DNA of 35,785 bases from Oligosphaeraceae bacterium. GTDB lineage: Bacteria > Verrucomicrobiota > Lentisphaeria > Oligosphaerales > Oligosphaeraceae. The DNA is taken from contig JAAYYJ010000203.1 in assembly GCA_012515455.1 (NCBI GenBank), positions 1 through 35,785 of the forward strand. Reading direction: 5' to 3'. The notes below the pieces were generated by a model, which had not been told where the DNA came from, ran no database searches, and saw only the letters and a program-made list of their open reading frames with translations. Below are positions 26,543 to 34,593 of the stretch, piece after piece. Made by a program: the position numbers and the translations under genes. How positions within the stretch are numbered: the stretch's first letter is position 1; the number at the start of each line of letters is the position of its first letter.

Positions 26543-27160
26543 TCAGCGCGGCAGTTTCCAGGCTTCGATAATAGCCTCGGCCAGGAGCTTGTTGCTGGCG
26601 GGGGTCAGGTGCGTCCCGTCCCGGGTCAGCAGCAGCCCGCGGTGTCCGGGATTACGGGACCATTCCTGGCGGAAGACGGTGTCAAAGGGCACCAGACGGC
26701 AGCCGCATTGATCCGCCGCCGCCCGGGCGGCCAGGCAATATTCGGCCAGGATGTCGCCCTGCTCAAAACCGGCTGGGCCCTCAAAAAAAGCCGCCGGGGT
26801 GCAGATGGAAATCTTCCTGATGCCCTTCAGCTTGGCCAAGTGGCACATCCAGACCAGATTGCAGCGGTAGGCCTCGACGCTGACGGTGGGCTCGTCGGCC
26901 CAGCGCCCGCGCCCCACCGCGGCGTCGTTTGCGCCCAGGAAGATCAACAGCGCCTGGGGGTGCAGGTCCAGGACATCGCTTTGGAAGCGGGTCAGGGCCC
27001 AGGGCGTCTTGTCGCCGCCGCGTCCGCCGTTGATGATTTTGTAGTCCGGCAATGATTTCTGCAGGATGCTGACATATCCATCGGTTGCGGCCGTGAGGCT
27101 GTCGCCAAAGCAGATCACGGTGTCATTTTTGTCCAGGAACGGCTGACTGAAATCCAGCAT
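26543..27160 (-). CDS. SGNH/GDSL hydrolase
   Basis: VICFGDSLTA (block I), INGGRGGD, FLGANDA (GxND), DGTHLTPASNKLLAEAI (block V DxxH). Confidence 0.9.
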   Translation of the reverse strand: MLDFSQPFLDKNDTVICFGDSLTAATDGYVSILQKSLPDYKIINGGRGGDKTPWALTRFQSDVLDLHPQALLIFLGANDAAVGRGRWADEPTVSVEAYRCNLVWMCHLAKLKGIRKISICTPAAFFEGPAGFEQGDILAEYCLAARAAADQCGCRLVPFDTVFRQEWSRNPGHRGLLLTRDGTHLTPASNKLLAEAIIEAWKLPR

Positions 27161-27183
27161 TTGTACTCCTTGTCTCAGTTCGG

Positions 27184-28287
27184 TTAGTTAACTTCTCGCA
27201 AGGTATATTCGGGGCTGCCGCAACCCAGCTGCTGCAGCGCCCGCACCACCACGAAGGGGTCCTTGCCGTGCACCTGCTCGAAGAGATGGTGCTGGTCAGC
27301 CGGATTGACCTGATATTGTGCCGGCAGGGCGCCGGGGATCAGATTTTCCGTCTTAATCAAGTCCAGCGCGGCGCTTTCGATGGCCACGATGTCGCGCCCG
27401 GCCAGGATGCCGATGTCCGGCACCAGTGAGGGTGTGGTCATGCCCCAGCAGTCGCAGAAGATGGTGATGTCTTTGAGCAGGCTGATGAACAGCACATTGC
27501 CAGGAGCGAAGGTTTTCAGCACTTCGGCGGTGGTCCGGGCCATGCCCTGCTGGAAAGCCTCGTAGCCGCCGCCGGACATGCTCAGGGCCTTCTGCGGGCA
27601 GATCAGAACACAGTGCTGGCAGAATTTGCATTCGTGGAAATTGAATTTGGGCGGTTCGCCGGGGGCGCAGGAGATGGCGTTGCTGGGACAGTGGGCCGCG
27701 CAGAGGCCACAACGGTTGCAACGTTCATCGTCGCGGTCGATGCCGCCTTCAAGACGATGCAGTTTGCGGCGGGTGCTGTGCACCACCGCACCCATGGACA
27801 AATTTTTGGAGGCGCCACCGAAGGCGCAGCAGCCGTGCCCCTTGAGATGGGAAAAATCCACCATTGCGTCCACATCGACGATTTCGCCGGCCAGCTCCAC
27901 TTCCTCCACCCCCCGGAAGGGCGGATCAATTTTGCGGCGGTAGAAATATTTGTCGCAGGTACCGGCCACGGGGACGATCTGGCAGCCGATGGTCTCGCTG
28001 GTGTATCCCCGTTCGGCGGCATGCCGGACGGCGTTAGGGCCGTCGCAGACGAAGACCTCAGCTGCGCCAGCTTGATTGAGCTTGCTGACCAGCTGGCGTA
28101 CCAGATAAGGATGGATGGTCGAGAAACCGTATCCGCCGCCGAGATGCATCTTGATGGCGATGCGTTTTTCCCTGGCGAAGGCGGGCAACTGCAACTGGTC
28201 CAGCAGGCGCAGCCATTTGGCGCCGATGCTGTTGCCAGGTTCAAGGTCGATGCCGGGGTATTTGGCGAAAAGCAGTTCTGAACTCAT
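27184..28287 (-). CDS. DUF362 domain protein with two 4Fe-4S ferredoxin motifs
   Basis: IAIKMHLGGGYGFSTIHPYLVRQLV, DFSHLKGHGCCAFGGASKNLSMG, CNRCGLCAAHCPSNAI and CKFCQHCVLICPQKAL. Confidence 0.9.
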   Translation of the reverse strand: MSSELLFAKYPGIDLEPGNSIGAKWLRLLDQLQLPAFAREKRIAIKMHLGGGYGFSTIHPYLVRQLVSKLNQAGAAEVFVCDGPNAVRHAAERGYTSETIGCQIVPVAGTCDKYFYRRKIDPPFRGVEEVELAGEIVDVDAMVDFSHLKGHGCCAFGGASKNLSMGAVVHSTRRKLHRLEGGIDRDDERCNRCGLCAAHCPSNAISCAPGEPPKFNFHECKFCQHCVLICPQKALSMSGGGYEAFQQGMARTTAEVLKTFAPGNVLFISLLKDITIFCDCWGMTTPSLVPDIGILAGRDIVAIESAALDLIKTENLIPGALPAQYQVNPADQHHLFEQVHGKDPFVVVRALQQLGCGSPEYTLREVN

Positions 28288-28334
28288 GGGCAGGGCCTGC
28301 GGGTTGGGGGTGGTTCGGTTGCGGGGCAGGGGTA

Positions 28335-29567
28335 TTATTGCCCGGACTGCAAGGCGACTGCAGTCTCAAAGTGGGCTGTCCTGGGAAACATATCGAAGAG
28401 GGCGAGCTTATCCAGGCGGTAATAGCCGTCGGCACAGAGCGCCTTCAGGTCACGGGCCAGAGTGGAGGGATTGCAGGAGACATAGAACAGGTGGGCGGGG
28501 CGGGCATGGCGCAGAGCCTCGAGCACTTTGCCCTGGCAGCCGGTGCGCGGCGGGTCCAGCAGGACCAGGGTCTCGGCAGCCGGGAATTGACGCAGGACGC
28601 CAGGCAAGGCGTGTTCGGTGGAGTCTTTAATGATCCGGCAGCCCAGTGACAGCTTGCCCAGGTTATGGGCTGCGGCCTCGCCGGCCTGACGGTCATTTTC
28701 GATGAGCACCCGTTCGACATAGTCTTTTTTGCCGGTCAGGGAGAAAGTCCCCACCCCGCTGTACGCATCCACAAAAACTTTCGCCTGGAGTTCTTTGGCC
28801 CAGCGGTGTACTCTGCTCACCAATTCGGCAGCGACCTCCGGGTTCACCTGCCAGAAGCTGCCCAATGGCACGCTGAATTCCTGGCCGCAGAGTTCCTCCC
28901 GCAGCCAGGAGATATTCACTGGTGCCTTGCCGAAGTAGAACTGGCAGTCGCCGGTCGAGCTGGCCCGCAAAGTCAGGGGCGCCGGCGGCTTCTTCCTGGC
29001 ATTCTGCTTGCCCCAGGCGCTGTGCACAGCCTTGGCGATATTGCGGTTGATGACGGGCATAGCCAAGGGGCATTCCCGGACGGTGAAAAAAGTCTGGTTG
29101 TCGGTCAGGCAGTATCCGTACGACAGGCGCACGCCTTGCTGTGCTTCCAGAGCCACGAAGGGCTCCAGGCGCAGTTTGTTGCGGTAGCCGTAGAGCTTGG
29201 GTGAGGCGAAGCAGCAATCCAGGGGCGGCAGGTCGGAAAAGCCGCCGATGCGGTGCAGCAGGTCCAGGAGCTGCTTCTGCTTGGCCGCCAGTTCAGCCCG
29301 GTATTCCAGGTGCTGGTAGACACAGCCGCCGCAGCGCCCGAAGTGCCGGAAGGGCGGTTCCACCCGGTCCGGGCTGGGAGAGAGGACCTTCGCCACCTTG
29401 CCCCGGATGTAGGATTTTTTGATTTCGCAGATTACCACCTCGACAGTCTCGCCAATAGCGGTGCCGGGCACGAAAATCACCGGACCATCTTCGGTACGGG
29501 CGACTCCATCGCCGCCGAAGGCGAGATCGGTAATGTCGACGGTGAGGGTGTTACCAACGGATAACAT
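28335..29567 (-). CDS. TrmA/RlmD-family RNA (uracil-5-)-methyltransferase with TRAM domain
   Basis: N-terminal TRAM-like VGNTLTVDITDLAFGGDGVAR, FGRCGGCVYQHL, DAYSGVGTFSL, LLDPPRTGC and YVSCNPSTLARDL. Confidence 0.92.
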   Translation of the reverse strand: MLSVGNTLTVDITDLAFGGDGVARTEDGPVIFVPGTAIGETVEVVICEIKKSYIRGKVAKVLSPSPDRVEPPFRHFGRCGGCVYQHLEYRAELAAKQKQLLDLLHRIGGFSDLPPLDCCFASPKLYGYRNKLRLEPFVALEAQQGVRLSYGYCLTDNQTFFTVRECPLAMPVINRNIAKAVHSAWGKQNARKKPPAPLTLRASSTGDCQFYFGKAPVNISWLREELCGQEFSVPLGSFWQVNPEVAAELVSRVHRWAKELQAKVFVDAYSGVGTFSLTGKKDYVERVLIENDRQAGEAAAHNLGKLSLGCRIIKDSTEHALPGVLRQFPAAETLVLLDPPRTGCQGKVLEALRHARPAHLFYVSCNPSTLARDLKALCADGYYRLDKLALFDMFPRTAHFETAVALQSGQ

Positions 29568-29598
29568 AATGTTCTTCCTGGGCTGGCTTCAGCACGGT

Positions 29599-30669
29599 TC
29601 ATTCCTGTTGTCGGATTGATTCCTGGCGGATGCGGTTGAAAATATCGCGGATGAAGGCGTCAGAGAGTCCGCATTGCTGTCCGTATTCGTGGGCCTGTTG
29701 CAGGACCCGGTTCCAGCGGCTGGACTGCAACGGCAGCAGCCGCAGCTCTTTTTTTACTGCCCCCAGGCGCTGGGAGAGCTTCAGGCGGGCCGCAAAATTC
29801 TCCAGCAGCGCCTGGTCGATGCGGTCGATTTCCAAGCGCAGGCTTTGCAGCTCCATTTCGGCAGGGTTCTCGGGCTGTCCCAGGGGTTTCAGGCGCAGAC
29901 TGGAGAGCAACTCCCCGAGCTGTTCTGGATTGAGCTGCTGTTCCACGTCGCTGAGAGCCCGGCTGGGGTCGTAGTGGGTCTCGACCATCAGGCCGTGGTA
30001 ATCCAGGTCCATGGCCTGCTGGCAGATATCCTGGATCATGCTGGCATTGCCGGCGATATGGCTGGGGTCGCAAATATAGGGCAGGGACGGGAATTCGCTG
30101 CGGAACTTCCGGGCCAGTTCCCATTCTGGCTCGAAGCGCCATTTGCTCGGCCGGCGGTGCACGAAGCCGCGCAGGATCACCCCGAGTTTTTTCACCCCTT
30201 TGTTCTGCAGGCGTTCCATGGCCCCGAACCAGACTTCCAGGTCGGGGGTGATGGGATTTTTCACCAGCACCGGCTTGTCGACCCCAGCCAGGGCATTGGC
30301 CAGCTCCTGTACTGCGAACGGATTGACCGTGGTTCTGGCACCGATCCACAGCACGTCAATATCAGCTTGCAGCACTTCCTTGAGCTGTTGCGGAGTGGCG
30401 ACCTCGACTGCCAGCTTCAGGCCAGTCTCCTGCCGGACTTCCTGCAGCCATTCCAGGGCGACATTGCCGGTGCCCGCAGCAGCCTCCAGGTGGCTGCGCG
30501 GCGTCCAGACCCCGGCCCGGAACAGATGCACCGGGTAGGAACGCATGGCGTTGGCGGTGAGTAGGAGTTGCTCGCGGCTCTCCGCACTGCAGGGGCCGGC
30601 GATGATCAGCGGTTGTCCTGGCTCGACCGGGAATCCCCATTGGCTGAAAACTGGTGAGTAGTTGCTCAT
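29599..30669 (-). CDS. Bifunctional 3-deoxy-7-phosphoheptulonate synthase / chorismate mutase type II
   Basis: PLIIAGPCSAES, FRAGVWTPRS, WIGARTTVNPF, LVKNPI, ICDPSHIAGN, GLMVETHYDP; C-terminal LQSLRLEIDRIDQALLENFAARLKLSQRLGAVKKE is chorismate mutase. Confidence 0.93.
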   Translation of the reverse strand: MSNYSPVFSQWGFPVEPGQPLIIAGPCSAESREQLLLTANAMRSYPVHLFRAGVWTPRSHLEAAAGTGNVALEWLQEVRQETGLKLAVEVATPQQLKEVLQADIDVLWIGARTTVNPFAVQELANALAGVDKPVLVKNPITPDLEVWFGAMERLQNKGVKKLGVILRGFVHRRPSKWRFEPEWELARKFRSEFPSLPYICDPSHIAGNASMIQDICQQAMDLDYHGLMVETHYDPSRALSDVEQQLNPEQLGELLSSLRLKPLGQPENPAEMELQSLRLEIDRIDQALLENFAARLKLSQRLGAVKKELRLLPLQSSRWNRVLQQAHEYGQQCGLSDAFIRDIFNRIRQESIRQQE

Positions 30670-30732
30670 CTGGTGTCGCTATTGCTGGCTGAGGGTGGGA
30701 TGATCTGGAGCAATTGCTCCAGCGCTGCTTAT

Positions 30733-31767
30733 TTACAGCAGGGCGGCAACATGCTGGCTGAGGCCCTGGCAGAGGCTGGTGGAGGGTGCGGGCAGGCGGT
30801 CCGAGCGCAGTTTGTGCAGGTCGTAGATGCGGTGGCAGAGGAACGACAGATGCTCCGGATGGGCTGCGAGATACTCCAGGACGGGTACTTCCTTGACCTT
30901 CAATTCGCAACCGAGCAAATCGGCGATGATTTGGTAGTACCGCACTGATTCGACGATATCCGGCCCGGCGCATTGATAAATCTGGGCAGCGGACAGCGGG
31001 GCAGCGGGGCAGCTCAGGATGATCCGGGCCAGGTCGCGGGCGAAAATTGGCTGCTGCAGGAATTTTCCGGCGCCGACCAGTTCGAGTTCCTCACCTCGCC
31101 GGATGCGGTTGATCAGCTCAGGGTCACGGCCGTGTTTGGGCAGGCAGCCCAGTTTGGAGCCGGGGCCGTAGATGTGACAGGGGCGCAGGATAGTCCATTG
31201 GCTGAAATGCTCCGCCGCCCGGAAGAACTCCAGCTCGCACCGGCGTTTATTCGCGCCGTAGCTGTCGTCTTCCAGAAAATGGCAGTTTGACTCCGGCTGG
31301 GGGAAGCGTCGTTTATCCGGTTCGAACACGAAATCGCTGGAGATGAAGACCAGCCTGGCGCAACGGCTGGCGAACAGGCTGACATCCTGGCGGGCGTCTT
31401 CAGGCAGGTAGCCGATGCAGTCCACCACTAAATCGTAGGTGCTGTCTGGGGGCAGGGCGGCCTCCAGGGCACCGCGCTGGCGACGGTCCGCCAGCAGGCT
31501 TTTCACCCCGGCGGGGATCGGGCGTTGACCGCGGGTGACAATGGTCACCTCATAACCGGCTTGCAAGGCTTCTGCGACCACGGCGCCGCTGACAAAACCA
31601 CTGCCGCCGAGAACCAGAATCTTCATTTTTTCCGGTAGGGATACGGGTTGCGGCTGTGCCGCCTCGCAGCGGTCCAGCAACGGGAAATTGCTGTTGAACT
31701 GGTATTGAGGCAAAGAATGCAGTCTGATGCAGAGTTTCTCCTCGATCGTTATGGACCGGGTATCCAT
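30733..31767 (-). CDS. NAD-dependent epimerase/dehydratase family (extended SDR)
   Basis: MKILVLGGSGFVSGAVVAEAL (Rossmann GxxGxxG), LVFISSDFVF, SYGANKRRCE (YxxxK), TILRPCHIYGPG. AGGAGGT just upstream of the in-frame ATG at 31767; alternative start at 31626. Confidence 0.87.
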   Translation of the reverse strand: MDTRSITIEEKLCIRLHSLPQYQFNSNFPLLDRCEAAQPQPVSLPEKMKILVLGGSGFVSGAVVAEALQAGYEVTIVTRGQRPIPAGVKSLLADRRQRGALEAALPPDSTYDLVVDCIGYLPEDARQDVSLFASRCARLVFISSDFVFEPDKRRFPQPESNCHFLEDDSYGANKRRCELEFFRAAEHFSQWTILRPCHIYGPGSKLGCLPKHGRDPELINRIRRGEELELVGAGKFLQQPIFARDLARIILSCPAAPLSAAQIYQCAGPDIVESVRYYQIIADLLGCELKVKEVPVLEYLAAHPEHLSFLCHRIYDLHKLRSDRLPAPSTSLCQGLSQHVAALL

Positions 31768-32334
31768 CGCGCTGACCTCCTGAGCTGCTTGGTTATTGCC
31801 TATACAATACATTATTTTTCGTAAATAGACAGTCTGAACCACCAGAATTGGGATAATTTTGCATTTGCAGGCGCTTTGGCTAGGGTTATAGTAAATAGTC
31901 CCAACAGTGTCAGCCGGGCGCCCCGTTTACTTTTCTTGCGGCAATCGTGCTGGACTGGGTAGCGCCGCATGCGGCTGAACCCTGGTTTTTGCCGCTGCAG
32001 CAGTGCTATATTCTGCAGTATTGCCAGGCGCAAAGCGAGGTTCCCGCAGGCAGGGTACGGTTTGGGAACGATTGGGTGCGGGTTCTGCGGTTTCTATCCG
32101 GCCTGTGCGGCTGAATTTTGGCGGAGTTGTCGTCTAGGGTATTGTGCAGCGCCTCCGAGGGCAGGTCACCTTTTTTTATGCCGGTCCCAGCGCCGCAGCC
32201 GCAGCTGACTGCCGCCCCTGAGGTCGGATCAACTGATAACGGACGATTACGGTTGCGCTGGAGAGCTATTTCTGGCCTGCGACAGATTTTTTGATCCTGA
32301 ATTTTGCTGCTGAAAAACATCTTGGAGGTGTTGA

Positions 32335-34593
32335 ATGAAATCGTTTCTTGCGGTCTGGGCTGTTCTGTTCTCCTTATCCTGTGCCGGGGATATTTTTCTG
32401 CAGCCGCTGTCCATTTTGCCGGAGGCGGTGGCTCTAAAATGTGGTGCCACGGTGGAGAGCCTCCCGGCAGGGCTGCAGATTATCCTGCCCAAAAGTGACG
32501 GCTCGCCGGAGACACGCTGGCCGACCGTGACCTTCAGTCTGCCGAATAATGCCGCGGATTATGACCGCATTGTGCTGAAAATGACCTTGACTGGCGGGGT
32601 AGCCAGCAAGTTCTCGTATATCATCCGCGACGCCGGCGACGGGCGCTTCCACGCCGCCTGTGCGGTCGAATCCGGTTTGCTGACGGAGTATGAAATAGAA
32701 TACCAGCGTCCTGGTGTGGTTGAGGTTGATAAACTGCGCACTTTTGCAGTCTATCAGAGCAACCCCGTGCATGAATCTGTTTTTCTGATCCACAGCCTTG
32801 CTTTACACAGCGTTGTTCCAGCTCAGGCAGCAGAGCTCGCGGCCGCCTATCGTCAGGCCGGCAATACTGTCTTAGCCGACCGTATTGCGGCATTGCCGGA
32901 ACAGGTCCGCGCTGGTGTCTTGTCGTTGTCTGCCACCAGGGCACAGCTGCGGGCCTACGCGCAGCAGTATGATGTAGAGAAGCTCTCGCAGTGGCGTGAG
33001 AAAAGCCGGGGGGTTTATCCGCAGGCGCGTTTTGCCCTCTCGGCCCAGGATGGTCTGGCCAGGGTCCGCCCCGGGGGCGAGGGGGTGCTGGCGCCAGTGT
33101 CCCCGGGTTATGCGGTGCAACTGGCGCGCCATGAACGTGAGGGGCTGCAGATTTTTGCCTTGGCTCCGCAGGACACACCGGTGCTTAATCTCAGCATCAG
33201 GGCTGAGAAATTCAGCACTGCCGGCGGTGCTGAGCTGCCGCCCCCCGAAGTGGCGCCGATTGGTACGGTCATGGTCGTTTCGGGCAAGGGCACCGCCGCT
33301 GCACTCGGGGAGTACTTTGATCCGATTTGTGAATTCACCAGCGCGGTCCCGGAACTGGCCCCCGGGCGAATTCAGGCTTTCCATTGCCGCTTCCGGACCC
33401 GGCCAGAGACACCGCCCGGGGTATACAGGGGACATATTGTGCTGGAGAGCGAAAACTGCGGCTCGGCTCAGATTCCCCTGACCGTGACCGTATGGAATTT
33501 CACCCTGCCGCTTGCCGCGACCATCCGCACGGCGACCTCGGTCTATGGCTCGCGGGCGATGGGAAAACATCGCCAGGCCTTTCAAACTTATCTCCTGCAG
33601 GAATACCGCATCAATCCCTTCAGCATCTACTCGGAGACCGCCTACGGCGAACCCGTTCTGCCACCGGTGGTGGAATATTTGCAGGCCCGCAAGATTGGTT
33701 TGAACTTTCTGCCCATTCTGTATCTGAAGCTCCCGCGTCAGGCACTGCATTCCAACCGCGGTCTAAAACCGGCCGAGTCCAAGGCGGCCTGGGATAAATT
33801 GACCCCGGAGCAGCAGCGCTTCTACCCGGCTGACTGGAAGCAGCGCTACCATGAGATATTGCGCCAGCGTCTACCGGAGCTGAAAACGGCCGGGTTGATG
33901 GATATTGCATACTGCTATGGCTTCGACGAGGCCACCCAGTCGGAATGGCCGGCCATTGCCGACCTGGTCAGCTCACTGCGCCGGGAATTCCCTGAACTGC
34001 GCATCATCAGCACTGCCGGTGATTACAGCTACGGCGCCGACAGCATCCTGAACGAGGTCCTGGATGGCTGGATCCCAGGTATCAGTTACTACTCGCCTAA
34101 AGATGCCGCCGCGGCCCGCCTGCGGGGCAAGGAAGTATGGTATTACACCGCCGGAATGACCATCGATCAAAACAGCCTGGCAGAGGTCCGGGCCAGTCTG
34201 GGCAGCCGTGCCTACGCCGCCCGAGTCGACGGCTGGCTGGTCTGGACGGTCAGTCGCTGGGGCCAAAACCAGCCTATCAACACCGTCCCGGCTACCGGTT
34301 GGAACCCGGAGAGTTATCCCGGCAGCAATGGCGGCGGGTCGTATTTCTGCATGGGACCGGAGGGCCGTTTCCTGCCTACAGTCCGGGCCGAAGCCATCCG
34401 CGACGGCATTGAAGACCATGCTTATTTTACTCTTCTGGCCCGGGCGCTGTCCGAGAACCGGGGCGGGCCCGAGGCGCGGCAGCAAGCGGCTGCACTATTG
34501 CAGTCACTAACTCCGCAGGCTGGCACCAGTGCTGCTGATCTGCGTTTGTTGCGGATAAAAACAGGAACCCTGCTGGAGGAATTGAGCAAATGA
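32335..34593 (+). CDS. Secreted GH123/DUF4091-like glycoside hydrolase
   Basis: GGAGGT ribosome-binding site; signal peptide MKSFLAVWAVLFSLSCAGD; IAYCYGFDEATQSEWP, YYTAGMTID, GWLVWTVSRWGQNQP, RAEAIRDGIEDHAYFTLLARAL typical of DUF4091. Confidence 0.82.
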   Translation: MKSFLAVWAVLFSLSCAGDIFLQPLSILPEAVALKCGATVESLPAGLQIILPKSDGSPETRWPTVTFSLPNNAADYDRIVLKMTLTGGVASKFSYIIRDAGDGRFHAACAVESGLLTEYEIEYQRPGVVEVDKLRTFAVYQSNPVHESVFLIHSLALHSVVPAQAAELAAAYRQAGNTVLADRIAALPEQVRAGVLSLSATRAQLRAYAQQYDVEKLSQWREKSRGVYPQARFALSAQDGLARVRPGGEGVLAPVSPGYAVQLARHEREGLQIFALAPQDTPVLNLSIRAEKFSTAGGAELPPPEVAPIGTVMVVSGKGTAAALGEYFDPICEFTSAVPELAPGRIQAFHCRFRTRPETPPGVYRGHIVLESENCGSAQIPLTVTVWNFTLPLAATIRTATSVYGSRAMGKHRQAFQTYLLQEYRINPFSIYSETAYGEPVLPPVVEYLQARKIGLNFLPILYLKLPRQALHSNRGLKPAESKAAWDKLTPEQQRFYPADWKQRYHEILRQRLPELKTAGLMDIAYCYGFDEATQSEWPAIADLVSSLRREFPELRIISTAGDYSYGADSILNEVLDGWIPGISYYSPKDAAAARLRGKEVWYYTAGMTIDQNSLAEVRASLGSRAYAARVDGWLVWTVSRWGQNQPINTVPATGWNPESYPGSNGGGSYFCMGPEGRFLPTVRAEAIRDGIEDHAYFTLLARALSENRGGPEARQQAAALLQSLTPQAGTSAADLRLLRIKTGTLLEELSK

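Noticed and set aside
32117-32150. tRNA-Glu/Gln-like string GGAGTTGTCGTCTAGGG
   Set aside because: No anticodon stem, no GTTCRA T-loop and no acceptor pairing downstream; instead followed by a T run.
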